Shown: positions 25,054 to 35,178, numbered from the stretch's first letter. The stretch is DNA of 64,000 bases from Fusobacterium ulcerans ATCC 49185 (GCF_900683735.1 NZ_LR215979.1:1922001-1986000), one strand, 5' to 3'. The notes: a model not told the origin generated them from the letters alone. Made by a program: numbers and translations.

Positions 25054-25779
25054 ATGAACGCAAAAGATAGAATGATAATAGCACTTGACTTTCCTACTAT
25101 GGAAGCTGCTAAAAATTTAGTTGAAAAAATTGGTGATGGAGCTACTTTCTATAAAGTAGGTCTTGAACTTTTCTTAAACTCAAAAGGTGAAATGATAGAT
25201 TATCTTGCTTCTAAAGGTAAAAAAATATTTCTTGATCTTAAATTCCATGATATTCCAAATACAACAGCAATGGCTTCAGTTTTTGCTGCTAAACAAAATG
25301 TATTTATGTTTAATGTACATGCAAGTGGTGGAAAAAAAATGATGTCAAAAGTTGTTGAAGAAGTAAAATCTGTAAATCCTGATAATATAGTTATTGGAGT
25401 TACTGTTCTTACAAGTCTTTCTGCTGAAGATGTAGAAGAAACTTTTCACTCTAAATTATCTCTAGCAGAATTAGCATTAAATTGGGCTAAATTAGGAAAA
25501 ACTGCTGGACTTGATGGAGTAGTATGCTCTCCTTGGGAAGCTAAACTTATAAAAGAAGCTTGTGGAAATGATTTTAAAACTGTATGTCCAGGTGTTAGAC
25601 CTAGATGGTCAGCAACAAATGATCAGGAAAGAATTATGACTCCAAAAGATGCAATAGTAAATGGATGTGACTTCTTAGTTATTGGAAGACCTATAACTAA
25701 AAATGAAGACCCAGCAAATGCTGCTAAATTAGTAGCTGCTGAAATTGAAGAGGGAATGAAAGAGGCTGGACTATGTTAG
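25054..25779 (+). CDS. pyrF: Orotidine 5'-phosphate decarboxylase
   Basis: 241 residues. Class 1 OMP decarboxylase motifs: IIALDFPTMEAA at the N-terminus, the catalytic DLKFHDIPNT block with Lys and Asp residues, FNVHASGG, VCPGVRP and LVIGRPITK. It makes UMP from OMP. CTGGAGG precedes the ATG. Its end overlaps the start of pyrC by seven bases. Confidence 0.97.
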   Translation: MNAKDRMIIALDFPTMEAAKNLVEKIGDGATFYKVGLELFLNSKGEMIDYLASKGKKIFLDLKFHDIPNTTAMASVFAAKQNVFMFNVHASGGKKMMSKVVEEVKSVNPDNIVIGVTVLTSLSAEDVEETFHSKLSLAELALNWAKLGKTAGLDGVVCSPWEAKLIKEACGNDFKTVCPGVRPRWSATNDQERIMTPKDAIVNGCDFLVIGRPITKNEDPANAAKLVAAEIEEGMKEAGLC

Positions 25780-26990
25780 TCAAAAACTGCAAAATCATTG
25801 ATAAAGATGGAAAAGATATCATCACTGATATATTGATTGAAAATGGAGTTATCACTAAAATAGAAAAGAATATCTCTGCTCCTGCTGAAGAAATAATAGA
25901 TGCAGAAGAGAAATATGTCCTTCCTGGTATAGTAGATGTTCACACTCACATGAGAGATCCTGGTCTTACTCAAAAAGAAGATTTTACTACTGGAAGTATG
26001 GCCTGTGCCAGAGGGGGAGTAACCACATTTGTAGACATGCCTAATACTATTCCAGTAACTGTTACAAAAGAGGCTCTTGCTGATAAAAAAGCCCTTATGA
26101 AAGGAAGAGCATATGTTGATTATGGATTCCATTTTGGAGGAAGTAAAAAAGATAACAGCAGTGAAATTAAAGATATAATAAATGAAACAGCATCTACTAA
26201 AATATTTCTTAATATGTCTACTGGGGATATGCTTATAGATGATGAAAAAACGGTTGAAAATATATTCAGAGAATCAAAAATAATATCTGTACATGCAGAA
26301 GAGGAAATGGTAGCAAAGGCTATTGAATTTTGTGAGAAGTATGACAAAGAACTTTATCTTTGCCACTTATCTAAAGCAAGTGAAGTAGAACTTTTAAAAG
26401 CTGCTAAAGCAAGAGGAGCAAAGGTATTTGGTGAAGTTACTCCTCATCATCTTTTCCTGAATACAGATGATGTAAATAAAACAGAAAGAAGCCAGCTTCT
26501 TCTTAGAATGAAGCCTGAACTGAAAGAAAAATCTGATAATGATGCTCTTTGGGCTGCACTTGCTGATGGTACTCTTGATACTATTGGTACAGATCATGCT
26601 CCGCATCTTATTGAAGAAAAACTTGCAAAACTTACTTTTGGAGTTCCAAGTGTAGAAAATTCTCTTGAAATAATGCTCAATGGAGTAAAAGATAGAAAGA
26701 TAACTTTAAAAAGACTTATAGAAGTAATGTGCAGTAAACCTGCTGATATCTTTAAAATAAAAAATAAAGGTAAAATAGCTATTGGTTATGATGGAGATCT
26801 TGTAATTATAGATATAACTGATAATTCTCCTGTAAGGAATGATAAAGTAATAACAAAAGCAGGATGGACTCCTTATGAAAATCGTAATAAAGGTGGAAAA
26901 GTTTTAACAACTATATTAAGAGGTCAAATAGTTTATTCAAATGGTAAATTTAATGGATTATATGGGAGGGAAGTAAAATATTATGAGTAG
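25773..26990 (+). CDS. pyrC: Dihydroorotase
   Basis: 405 residues, type I dihydroorotase length. Zinc-binding VDVHTHMRDPG, the FVDMPNT block, later zinc histidines (SVHAEE, YLCHLSKASE) and GTDHAPH with the catalytic Asp. It converts carbamoyl-aspartate to dihydroorotate. Start overlaps pyrF and the stop overlaps pyrE by eight bases, so translation is coupled through pyrF-C-E. Confidence 0.97.
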   Translation: MLVKNCKIIDKDGKDIITDILIENGVITKIEKNISAPAEEIIDAEEKYVLPGIVDVHTHMRDPGLTQKEDFTTGSMACARGGVTTFVDMPNTIPVTVTKEALADKKALMKGRAYVDYGFHFGGSKKDNSSEIKDIINETASTKIFLNMSTGDMLIDDEKTVENIFRESKIISVHAEEEMVAKAIEFCEKYDKELYLCHLSKASEVELLKAAKARGAKVFGEVTPHHLFLNTDDVNKTERSQLLLRMKPELKEKSDNDALWAALADGTLDTIGTDHAPHLIEEKLAKLTFGVPSVENSLEIMLNGVKDRKITLKRLIEVMCSKPADIFKIKNKGKIAIGYDGDLVIIDITDNSPVRNDKVITKAGWTPYENRNKGGKVLTTILRGQIVYSNGKFNGLYGREVKYYE

Positions 26991-27606
26991 AGCAAAAGAA
27001 GTAGCTAAATCATTATTACAAACAGGAGCAGTAAAGTTAAATGTAAAAGAACCATTTACATTTGTATCTGGTATCAAAAGTCCTATATACTGTGATAACA
27101 GAAAAATAATAGGATATTCTACAGAAAGAAAAGTTGTTGTTAAGGAATTTGTAAAAAAATTATCTGAAAAAGATTTCGATGTAGTAGCTGGTACTGCTAC
27201 TGCTGGTATTCCTTGGGCTGCATTTATAGCTTGGGAAATGAATAAACCTATGAGTTATATCAGAGGAGAAAAGAAAGCACATGGTGCTGGAAGACAAATT
27301 GAAGGTGCTGACTTTGTTGGTAAAAAAGTAATAGTTATTGAAGATCTTATTTCTACAGGAGGAAGTTCTATCAAAGCTGTGGAAGCTGCAAGAAATGAAG
27401 GTGCTGCTTCTGTTGAAGTTGTTGCTATATTCTCTTATGAATTTGACAAAGCATTTAAAAACTTTGCTGATAATAATATTCCATGGGAATCATTATCAAA
27501 CTTCTCTGCTCTTCTTGAATTAGCTAGAGAAGAAAAATATCTTACTGAAGAAGAAGCAGAAATAGCTTCATCATGGAATAAAAATACTGATACTTGGGGA
27601 AGATAA
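26983..27606 (+). CDS. pyrE: Orotate phosphoribosyltransferase
   Basis: 207 residues. PRPP-binding motif VIVIEDLISTGGSS, orotate-binding VAGTATAGIPWA and SYIRGEKKAHG. It joins orotate to PRPP to give OMP. GGGAGGG lies inside the pyrC end. Last gene of the operon; carAB is not in the window. Confidence 0.97.
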   Translation: MSRAKEVAKSLLQTGAVKLNVKEPFTFVSGIKSPIYCDNRKIIGYSTERKVVVKEFVKKLSEKDFDVVAGTATAGIPWAAFIAWEMNKPMSYIRGEKKAHGAGRQIEGADFVGKKVIVIEDLISTGGSSIKAVEAARNEGAASVEVVAIFSYEFDKAFKNFADNNIPWESLSNFSALLELAREEKYLTEEEAEIASSWNKNTDTWGR

Positions 27607-27625
27607 ATTATTATTTCTTTCTCTA

Positions 27626-27654
27626 TTGACAAAAGTATTTTTTTAGTATATGAT
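27626..27654 (+). promoter_or_regulatory. Promoter of the manganese riboswitch transcript
   Basis: TTGACA (27626-27631), 17-bp spacer, TATGAT (27649-27654). Strong consensus; it lies just past pyrE. Confidence 0.75.
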
Positions 27655-27659
27655 CTGTA

Positions 27660-27770
27660 TATAAGTATTAAAAGGGAGTAGTTGAAAATTATAGTATCAA
27701 CATCACGAAGTCTATAAGACTATCTGGTACTATATACCTATCTTAAAGGTAACAAGACTTTTAATACAGA
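27660..27770 (+). ncRNA. yybP-ykoY manganese riboswitch
   Basis: P1 forms from GTATTAAAAG (27665-27674) and CTTTTAATAC (27758-27767). Next to P1 are the diagnostic GGGAGTAG, then ATCAACATCACGAAG in the first arm and GGTAACAAGACTT on the returning strand. The family binds Mn2+ and precedes manganese exporters including P-type ATPases. The 3' strand of P1 also forms part of the following terminator, so ligand-bound aptamer and terminator exclude each other. Mn2+ should turn the gene on. Confidence 0.88.
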
Positions 27771-27812
27771 GATTATTGATTATCAATTCTCTGTATTGGA
27801 AGTCTTTTTTTT
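27754..27812 (+). terminator. Expression-platform terminator of the Mn riboswitch
   Basis: AAGACTT (27754-27760) plus AATACAGAGA pair with TCTCTGTATT and AAGTCTT (27800-27806), then a T run. The 5' arm overlaps the aptamer's P1. Confidence 0.85.
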
Positions 27813-27875
27813 ATGTAAAAGCAGGAATTGATAATAATTTAAGGAATATTAATATATAGTCTTATGGAGGGTGTC

Positions 27876-30470
27876 ATGAAAAATTATTTTTCAAAATCGA
27901 AAGATGAAATCTTAAAAGAGTTCAATTCAAATGAAAAGGGACTCACAACTGGTCAGGTAGAAACTTCTATCGAAAAATATGGGTATAATCAGCTTAATGA
28001 AGAAAAGAAACTAAGTACTTTTACTGTATTTATTTCTCAGTTCAAAGATTTTTTAGTTATCATTCTTATTATAGCTTCTATTATTTCTCTTATTTCAGGT
28101 AATGAAGAAAGTACTATTGTTATTTTAGTTGTTATCATTATTAATGCTATACTTGGAACTGTACAGCATCTGAAAGCTGAGGAGTCTATCAGTAGTCTAA
28201 AAAGTCTTTCAGCTCCTAAATCAAAAGTTTTAAGAGATGGGGAAAAGGTAGAAATATTATCTAAATATCTTGTTCCTGGAGATATTGTCTTCATTGAAGC
28301 AGGGGACTTAGTTCCAGCAGATGGAAGAATTATTGAAAGCTTCTCCCTTCTGGTAAATGAAAGCTCTCTTACTGGAGAATCTGAAAGTGTAGAAAAAACA
28401 AGTGATATAATGGCTGATGGAGAACTTGCTCTTGGAGATCAAAAAAATATGGTCTTTTCTGGAAGTCTGGTAAGTTATGGAAGAGGTATTGTCATAGTTA
28501 CCTCTACAGGAATGAAAACTGAACTTGGAAAAATTGCTTCTCTTCTAGAGGCTACAAAAGAAAAATCTACACCACTTCAAGTATCTCTTGATAATTTTGG
28601 TAAAAAACTTTCAATAGGAATAATCATTCTTTGTATAATTGTATTTGCAATAAATGTATTTCATGGAGTAAAAATGCTTGATTCTCTGATGTTTGCTGTG
28701 GCTCTTGCTGTAGCTGCTATACCAGAAGCTCTAAGTTCTATTGTTACTATAGTTCTGGCTCTTGGTACACAAAAACTTTCTAAAGAGAATGCTATTATAA
28801 AAAATCTAAAATCTGTTGAGTCCCTTGGTTGTGTTTCTGTAATATGTTCTGATAAAACTGGAACTCTTACACAAAACAAAATGACTGTAAAACAGGTATA
28901 TATAAATAACAAAGTCTACAATGAAAAAGGAATGAATATACAAGATACTGGAGAATCTCTTATACTGAAGGAAAGTATCCTATGTAATGATGCTACAAGT
29001 GAAATAGGAGATCCTACAGAAATTGCTCTGATAAATCTTTCTGAAATAAATTATAATATGAACAGTAAAGAATTAAAAGAAAAATATCCTCGTATTTCAG
29101 AAATCCCATTTGATTCAGACAGAAAACTTATGAGTACAGTTCATGAAATTGATAATGAGATATTAATGCTTACTAAAGGGGCTTTAGACTCAATTCTTCC
29201 TAAAACTACTCATATTCTTGTTCATAATGAAGTGAGAGAAATTACTAAATCTGATATTGAAAATATAGAAAATATCAACACTATGTTTGCTGAAACTGGT
29301 TTGAGAGTATTGACTTTTGCTTATAAAGTATTGGATAAGAAAAGAGAAATCACTAGAGAAGATGAAGATAAATTTATATTCATTGGACTTGTTGGAATGA
29401 TTGATCCTCCTAGAGAAGAATCTAAGGCAGCTGTTGAAAAATGTATTATGGCTGGAATAAAACCTGTAATGATAACAGGAGATCATAAAATTACTGCTAC
29501 AACTATTGCTAAAGAAATAGGAATTTATCAGGATGGAGATAATGTACTTGAAGGTATTGAAGTTGAAAAAATGAGTGAAGAGGAACTTATCAATAAAGTT
29601 GCTTCTACTTCTGTCTATGCAAGAGTTTCTCCAGAACATAAAATAAGAATAGTAACAGCATGGCAGACATTAGGTAAAATATGTGCTATGACTGGAGATG
29701 GAGTGAATGATGCTCCTGCATTAAAAAGAGCTGATATAGGTATTGCTATGGGTATCACAGGAACTGAAGTTTCAAAAGATGCAGCTTCAATGATTCTTAC
29801 TGATGATAACTTCTCTACAATAGTAAAAGCTGTAACTACTGGTAGAAACATTTATTCTAATATTAAAAATTCAATAAGATTCCTTCTGTCAGGTAATACT
29901 GCTGGTATTCTAGCTGTATTGTATTCATCTCTTGCAGGTCTTCCTGTAATTTTTGCTCCAGTACATCTATTGTTTATCAACCTTCTTACTGATAGCTTGC
30001 CAGCTATTGCTATTGGAATGGAACCTTCTCATGGAGATGTTCTTACAGAAAAACCTCGTGATCCAAAGGAACCTATTCTTACAAAAGAACTTGCTGGAAA
30101 AATACTTATTGAAGGATTATTAATTGCTATATTTGTAATGCTGGCTTTCTATATGGGATATCAAGGTGGAAATACTCTGAAAGGAAGTACAATGGCTTTT
30201 AGTGTTCTATGTTTAGCTAGATTATTCCATGGATTTAACTGTAGAGGAGGAAGCTCTATAATCGGATTAGGATTATTTTCTAATATGTTTTCTATAGCAG
30301 CTTTTGTTATCGGGTTTATACTATTGAATGGAATTCTTATTTTCCCAGTTTTCCACTCAATATTCCAAGTAGCACCTTTAGATATTAATGATTTATTATA
30401 CATATATGGATTAGCATTCATTCCAACTTTAATTATTCAAATATCTAAATTTATTAAATATAAAAAATAA
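27876..30470 (+). CDS. Cation-exporting P-type ATPase (PMCA/YoaB-like), likely Mn2+
   Basis: The start at 27876 follows GGAGGG at four bases; an earlier ATG at 27864 lacks an SD. 864 residues. N-terminal cation-ATPase domain, TM pairs near 55-95, actuator loop NESSLTGESE, TM4 with VAAIPEALSSIV, phosphorylation site D326 in SDKTGTLTQNKM, nucleotide-binding domain with KGALDSILP, hinge TGDGVNDAPALKRADIG, and TM5-10. Such proteins are often labelled Ca2+ pumps. The manganese riboswitch upstream and the YoaB precedent point to Mn2+ efflux, with Ca2+ as the alternative. Confidence 0.9.
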   Translation: MKNYFSKSKDEILKEFNSNEKGLTTGQVETSIEKYGYNQLNEEKKLSTFTVFISQFKDFLVIILIIASIISLISGNEESTIVILVVIIINAILGTVQHLKAEESISSLKSLSAPKSKVLRDGEKVEILSKYLVPGDIVFIEAGDLVPADGRIIESFSLLVNESSLTGESESVEKTSDIMADGELALGDQKNMVFSGSLVSYGRGIVIVTSTGMKTELGKIASLLEATKEKSTPLQVSLDNFGKKLSIGIIILCIIVFAINVFHGVKMLDSLMFAVALAVAAIPEALSSIVTIVLALGTQKLSKENAIIKNLKSVESLGCVSVICSDKTGTLTQNKMTVKQVYINNKVYNEKGMNIQDTGESLILKESILCNDATSEIGDPTEIALINLSEINYNMNSKELKEKYPRISEIPFDSDRKLMSTVHEIDNEILMLTKGALDSILPKTTHILVHNEVREITKSDIENIENINTMFAETGLRVLTFAYKVLDKKREITREDEDKFIFIGLVGMIDPPREESKAAVEKCIMAGIKPVMITGDHKITATTIAKEIGIYQDGDNVLEGIEVEKMSEEELINKVASTSVYARVSPEHKIRIVTAWQTLGKICAMTGDGVNDAPALKRADIGIAMGITGTEVSKDAASMILTDDNFSTIVKAVTTGRNIYSNIKNSIRFLLSGNTAGILAVLYSSLAGLPVIFAPVHLLFINLLTDSLPAIAIGMEPSHGDVLTEKPRDPKEPILTKELAGKILIEGLLIAIFVMLAFYMGYQGGNTLKGSTMAFSVLCLARLFHGFNCRGGSSIIGLGLFSNMFSIAAFVIGFILLNGILIFPVFHSIFQVAPLDINDLLYIYGLAFIPTLIIQISKFIKYKK

Positions 30471-30490
30471 TCATAATTATAACTTTTTTC

Positions 30491-30527
30491 AAAAGAGAGA
30501 TCTGAGATTTTTCAGACTCTCTTTTTT
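30491..30527 (+). terminator. Terminator of the P-type ATPase gene
   Basis: AAAGAGAG(A)TCTGA pairs with TCAGACTCTCTTT with one bulge, followed by a T run. Confidence 0.75.
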
Positions 30528-30664
30528 TATTTAAAGGTATATACAGCATATATTAATTTTCTCCTACCTCTAATTAAAAATATCATTTAATAATAACTTT
30601 TATAAATATAACACACATTTTTTATAAATACTTTCATTTAAAGTATATTTTAAATAAATTTTAT

Positions 30665-30693
30665 TTGATTTTTACTATAAAATATGATATCTT
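30665..30693 (+). promoter_or_regulatory. Promoter of the DAACS symporter gene
   Basis: TTGATT (30665-30670), 17-bp spacer, TATCTT (30688-30693). Confidence 0.5.
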
Positions 30694-30775
30694 AATTATG
30701 ACAAACAAAAACAATACAACATATTCTTTTTATTGGCGTTTTTGTTATAAAATAATATTTATAAAGGAGAATATC

Positions 30776-31945
30776 ATGGGAAAAATCAAAGATAGTCTGA
30801 TTTTAAAATTGATCCTTGGAGTAGGGATTGGATTAGTAGTTGGATTATACTGTAATGAAACTGTCATTGGTGTGATTCAATCTATTAAATTTATTCTTGG
30901 GCAGCTAATATCATTTACTGTTCCACTAATTATTTTAGGATTTATAGCTCCAGCTATAACTAAAATGAAATCTAATGCCAGCAAAATGCTTGGACTTATG
31001 CTTATGCTTGCATACTTTTCATCTGTAGGAGCTGCATTATTTTCAATGGTAGCAGGATTTATCCTTATACCTAAAATGCATATAGTTCCAAATGTAGAGG
31101 GATTAAAACATCTTCCTGAACTTATTTTCAAAGTGGAAATTCCACCTCCATTCACAGTTATGACTGCTTTAGTTCTAGCTCTTTTCTTAGGTCTTGCTGT
31201 TGTTTGGACACAATCTGAAAACTTTGAAAGACTTTTAGACGAGTTTAATAATATTATGCTTAAAATAGTTTATATGATTATTATACCCATACTTCCATTC
31301 TTTATTGCTTCTACTTTTGCTACACTTGCATATGAAGGTGGAATTACTAAACAACTTCCAGTTTTCTTAAAAGTAGTTATAATAGTTCTTATTGGACATT
31401 TTATCTGGCTTACAGTTCTTTACTCTATTGGAGGAGCTGTTTCTGGAAAAAATCCATTCAGTCTTTTGAAATTCTATGGACCAGCTTATTTAACAGCTGT
31501 AGGAACTATGTCTTCTGCTGCCACACTTCCAGTAGCATTGAGCTGTGCTAAAAAATCTGGTGCTTTAGATGAAGATATAGCAGACTTTGCTATCCCATTG
31601 GGAGCTACTGTACATTTATGTGGTTCTGTTCTTACAGAGGTATTCTTTGTAATGACAGTTTCTCAAGTATTATATGGACATCTTCCCGCATTTGGAACAA
31701 TGGTTCTGTTCATAATTCTTTTAGGAATTTTTGCTGTAGGAGCACCTGGAGTTCCTGGTGGAACTGTTATGGCTTCTCTTGGTATCATCATCTCTGTACT
31801 GGGGTTTGATGAAAATGGAGTTGCTTTAATGCTTACTATATTTGCTCTTCAAGATAGTTTTGGTACTGCTTGTAATGTTGTTGGAGATGGAGCTCTTGCT
31901 CTCATCTTAAATGGTATATTTAAAAAAGATAAGCAAAAGGCTTAG
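30776..31945 (+). CDS. Dicarboxylate/amino acid:cation symporter (DAACS)
   Basis: The ATG at 30776 follows AAAGGAG; the longer frame from 30665 would put the promoter inside the gene. 389 residues with about eight hydrophobic segments and two re-entrant loops. SSAATLPVAL is the HP1 serine-rich loop, FAIPLGATVHLCGS lies in TM7, and GVPGGTVMAS with a following DSFGTACNVVGDG gives the HP2/TM8 region. The family imports glutamate, aspartate, serine/threonine or C4-dicarboxylates with Na+ or H+. Substrate not determined. Fusobacteria ferment amino acids, so glutamate or serine uptake is plausible. Confidence 0.9.
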   Translation: MGKIKDSLILKLILGVGIGLVVGLYCNETVIGVIQSIKFILGQLISFTVPLIILGFIAPAITKMKSNASKMLGLMLMLAYFSSVGAALFSMVAGFILIPKMHIVPNVEGLKHLPELIFKVEIPPPFTVMTALVLALFLGLAVVWTQSENFERLLDEFNNIMLKIVYMIIIPILPFFIASTFATLAYEGGITKQLPVFLKVVIIVLIGHFIWLTVLYSIGGAVSGKNPFSLLKFYGPAYLTAVGTMSSAATLPVALSCAKKSGALDEDIADFAIPLGATVHLCGSVLTEVFFVMTVSQVLYGHLPAFGTMVLFIILLGIFAVGAPGVPGGTVMASLGIIISVLGFDENGVALMLTIFALQDSFGTACNVVGDGALALILNGIFKKDKQKA

Positions 31946-31968
31946 TTAAATATATATGATATATGCCT

Positions 31969-32001
31969 ATTGACCAGAGAATTTTCTGGTCAATTTTTTT
32001 T
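31969..32001 (+). terminator. Terminator of the symporter gene
   Basis: ATTGACCAGA and TCTGGTCAAT pair perfectly around a short loop, followed by eight Ts. Confidence 0.85.
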
Positions 32002-32135
32002 ATTTAGTTGAGATTATTCCAAGGATTTTGAAAAAATTTTCTTCCATTTATTAATTTTAATAGTATTTTTTTCATAAATATGATAAAATGAAAAAGTTAA
32101 CTAAAATAAAAAATATATATGATGGAGGGGATAAT

Positions 32136-33329
32136 ATGAATATATCAACAAGAGCTTTAGACATGAATTTTTCACCAATAAGAAAGTTGATTCCCCTTGC
32201 GGATGAAGCATCTAAAAAAGGAATTAAAGTATATAAGCTTAACATTGGGCAGCCTAATATAGTTACTCCTGATTCTTTCTTTGAAGGGCTTCATAGCTAC
32301 AAGGAAAAAATCGTTACTTATTCTGATTCCAGGGGAATCCCTCAGCTTATCGAAAGTTTTGTAAAGAGCTACAAAGCTAGTGGTATAAATCTTGAAAAAG
32401 AAGATATTCTTATCACTCAAGGTGGAAGTGAAGCTATCCTTTTTACACTTATGTCAATTTGTAATGAAGGAGATGAAATTTTAGTTCCAGAGCCTTTTTA
32501 TTCAAATTACTCAAGTTTTTCTATTTTTTCAGGAGCAAATGTAAAACCTATTCCTACTACAATAGAAAATAACTTTCATTTACCTTCAAGAGAGGAAATA
32601 GAAGCATTGATTACTCCTACTACTAGAGCTATAATGTTTTCTAATCCTGTAAATCCTACTGGAACTATATACACAGAAGAAGAAATAAAAATGATTGGAG
32701 AAATAGCTAAGAAATATGATTTATATATCATAGCTGATGAAGTTTACAGACAATTTGTATATGATGATACTCCATATACATCTGTTATGCAGTTTGAAGA
32801 TCTTAAGGACAGAGTGGTATTAGTAGATAGTATCTCAAAACACTATAGTGCTTGTGGAGCTAGAATAGGACTTATTGCAAGTAAAAATCATGATCTTATG
32901 AATTATATCTTGAAATTCTGTCAGGCTAGACTTTGTGTATCTACTATAGAACAGCATGCAGCTGCTAACTTGATAAATACTATGGATAACTATTTAGAAG
33001 ATGTTAAATTAAAATATAAGAGCAGAAGAGATCTTATTTATGGTTATCTTTCTAAAATACCTGGTGTTGTCTGTTCTAAACCTGAAGGAGCTTTCTATAT
33101 CTTTGCAAAACTTCCAGTAGATAATGCTGAAAAATTTGCTAAATGGCTTCTTACAGATTATTCTTATGAAAACAAGACTCTTCTTATAGCTCCGGGACCT
33201 GGATTCTATAAGACAGAAGGTAAAGGAGAGCAAGAAGTAAGACTATCCTTTTGTACTAATGTAGATGATATTGAAAATGCTATGATAGTTTTAAAAAGAG
33301 CTCTTGAAGAATATAATAGAGATAAATAA
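32136..33329 (+). CDS. Class I/II PLP-dependent aminotransferase
   Basis: The start at 32136 has GGAGGGG upstream; a longer frame from 32088 lacks one. 397 residues. Fold-type I aminotransferase with NIGQPNIVTP, TQGGSEAILF (PLP phosphate site), FSNPVNPTGT, IADEVYRQFVYD and PLP Schiff-base lysine K235 in DSISKHYSACGARIG. C-terminal substrate Arg in EVRLSFC. Aspartate or aromatic amino-acid transamination is likely. Its own terminator follows at 33336. Confidence 0.92.
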   Translation: MNISTRALDMNFSPIRKLIPLADEASKKGIKVYKLNIGQPNIVTPDSFFEGLHSYKEKIVTYSDSRGIPQLIESFVKSYKASGINLEKEDILITQGGSEAILFTLMSICNEGDEILVPEPFYSNYSSFSIFSGANVKPIPTTIENNFHLPSREEIEALITPTTRAIMFSNPVNPTGTIYTEEEIKMIGEIAKKYDLYIIADEVYRQFVYDDTPYTSVMQFEDLKDRVVLVDSISKHYSACGARIGLIASKNHDLMNYILKFCQARLCVSTIEQHAAANLINTMDNYLEDVKLKYKSRRDLIYGYLSKIPGVVCSKPEGAFYIFAKLPVDNAEKFAKWLLTDYSYENKTLLIAPGPGFYKTEGKGEQEVRLSFCTNVDDIENAMIVLKRALEEYNRDK

Positions 33330-33335
33330 TATATT

Positions 33336-33382
33336 AAAGGTGACAAAAAGTCAAAATTATATTTTGCTTGTCACCTTTTTTA
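33336..33382 (+). terminator. Terminator of the aminotransferase gene
   Basis: AAAGGTGACAA and TTGTCACCTTT pair, with a nested CAAAAT-ATTTTG stem, then Ts. Confidence 0.85.
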
Positions 33383-33454
33383 TTATTGAAAGATTTAAAG
33401 TCAGTCAAATATTTCACTTCTATTTTTAATTAAAAGTTTATTCTTTATCTCTAC

Positions 33455-34864
33455 TTATTTTACTAGGGGAATTAAATACCCATATCCTTCTGCCTCCATG
33501 TCTGATAAAGGTATAAATTTTATAGATGCACTATTTATACAAAATCTTAATCCCCCTTTATCTTTAGGTCCATCATTGAAAACATGTCCTAAATGAGCTT
33601 CCCCTGACCTGCTTTTTACTTCTGTTCTAACCATATTAAAACTTTTATCTTCATGATATGTTACAACATCTGGAATTATTGGTTTAGTAAAACTTGGCCA
33701 GCCACACATTGAATTATATTTATCCTTTGAAGAAAATAGAGGCTCTCCTGTTGTAACATCAATATATATTCCATCTTCAAAAAAATTCCAGTATTCATTT
33801 GAAAATGACATTTCTGTGTTTGCATTTTGAGTAATATTATATTGTTGTGCTGTTAATTTTTCTCTTAATTCTTGTTCATCTAATTTAGGATATCTATTTT
33901 TATCAATTATAATTTCACTGGCTTTCGAAAGATCAATATGACAATAACCATTTGGATTTTTCTTTAAGTAATCTTGATGATAATCTTCTGCTGCAAAAAA
34001 GTTTTTTAAACTTTCAGATTCCACTACAATTTTATTTGTGTATACTTTTTGTAATTCTTTTAATTCCTGATCTATTATTTTTTTATCATCTTCATTTAAA
34101 AAATATATTCCTGTTCTATATTGACTTCCTCTGTCATTTCCTTGCTGATTTAAAGTAGTTGGATCAATAATCTTAAAGTAATACTTTAACAAAGTTGAAA
34201 GATTTATTTTATCTGCATCATAAGTTACTTGGACTGTTTCTGCATGTCCTGTATTTCTATATACTACATCTTCATATTTTGGATTTTCCATTTTTCCATT
34301 AGCATATCCAGGTACAGCATTTACTACACCATATATTCTTTTCATATAGGCTTCTACACCCCAGAAACATCCTCCTGCCAAATATATTTCTTTGATGTTT
34401 TCTGAATCTTTTATCATTTTCTTATTTACTTCTATTGTATTTTCTATAGTTATTTTATTTTTAATATTTAAAGCTTTTTCTATATCTACTTTTGAAAGCT
34501 GTCCAGGATAATATTTTTCTATTTCCCCTTTTTCATTTATAAATATTGATGTAGGATAAGCTTTTATATCTACTATTTTTAATAACTGACCTTGCTCATC
34601 AATAAGTACTTTAATATTTTTATATTCTAAAGAATTATACCATTCTTTAAACTCTTTTGTTTCCTTTTCTCCATTCTTTCCTGGAAAAACTATAGTTGCT
34701 ATCTCAAATTCTGTTGTATTTTTACTCATTTCATTTAATTCTTCTAAACCTGATAAACAAATTGGACACCAAGAAGCCCATGCTTTTAAATAAGTTTTTT
34801 TACCACTTTGAGTAAATGAATATTCTTTGCCATTTATATCTTTAATATCTACTAGATCTTTCAT
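33455..34864 (-). CDS. msrAB: Thioredoxin-like/MsrA/MsrB three-domain methionine sulfoxide reductase
   Basis: 469 residues with three domains in order. An N-terminal TlpA/thioredoxin-like domain (1-140) carries the redox pair C33-P-I-C36 (WASWCPIC). MsrA (about 155-315) has catalytic C166 in GGCFWG. MsrB (about 328-465) has catalytic C442 in [10 protein letters not shown] and zinc/structural motifs CGWPSF. The order matches Neisseria PilB, in which the first domain recycles the other two. It repairs both S- and R-methionine sulfoxide. Unlike PilB it shows no signal peptide at the chosen start, so a cytoplasmic location is implied. GGAGG precedes the ATG. Confidence 0.95.
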   Translation of the reverse strand: MKDLVDIKDINGKEYSFTQSGKKTYLKAWASWCPICLSGLEELNEMSKNTTEFEIATIVFPGKNGEKETKEFKEWYNSLEYKNIKVLIDEQGQLLKIVDIKAYPTSIFINEKGEIEKYYPGQLSKVDIEKALNIKNKITIENTIEVNKKMIKDSENIKEIYLAGGCFWGVEAYMKRIYGVVNAVPGYANGKMENPKYEDVVYRNTGHAETVQVTYDADKINLSTLLKYYFKIIDPTTLNQQGNDRGSQYRTGIYFLNEDDKKIIDQELKELQKVYTNKIVVESESLKNFFAAEDYHQDYLKKNPNGYCHIDLSKASEIIIDKNRYPKLDEQELREKLTAQQYNITQNANTEMSFSNEYWNFFEDGIYIDVTTGEPLFSSKDKYNSMCGWPSFTKPIIPDVVTYHEDKSFNMVRTEVKSRSGEAHLGHVFNDGPKDKGGLRFCINSASIKFIPLSDMEAEGYGYLIPLVK

Positions 34865-34889
34865 ATTATTTTCCTCCTTTATTAAGTTT

Positions 34890-34918
34890 ATATAACATTA
34901 CTTATTTGTAAGATACAA
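34890..34918 (-). promoter_or_regulatory. Promoter of msrAB
   Basis: On the minus strand, TTGTAT (34918-34913), 17-bp spacer, TTATAT (34895-34890). The remaining gap to 35178 is AT-rich and holds only the asr terminator. Confidence 0.5.
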
Positions 34919-35124
34919 TTTTTCTAATATGAATATTTTTTACAATTACATATGTTATTAAGTGTATAATCTTATTTTATGTGAATGATAAAAATAATCT
35001 ATTCTCAACCTATACTTTTAAAACAAATTTTAGATTATTTTTATATCCAATATTATTCTATTACTATTAACCTCTTCTAATTCCTTTAAACACTTTATTA
35101 AATTTTTATATTTTATCTCTAAAA

Positions 35125-35165
35125 ATAAAAAAAGTTTTAAAACTTTTAATACAGTTCTAAAACTT
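35125..35165 (-). terminator. Terminator of the asr operon
   Basis: AAGTTTTAAAAC (35132-35143) and GTTCTAAAACTT (35154-35165) pair with one wobble; a T run follows on the leftward transcript. Confidence 0.7.
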
Positions 35166-35178
35166 TTTCATTTTTTAT

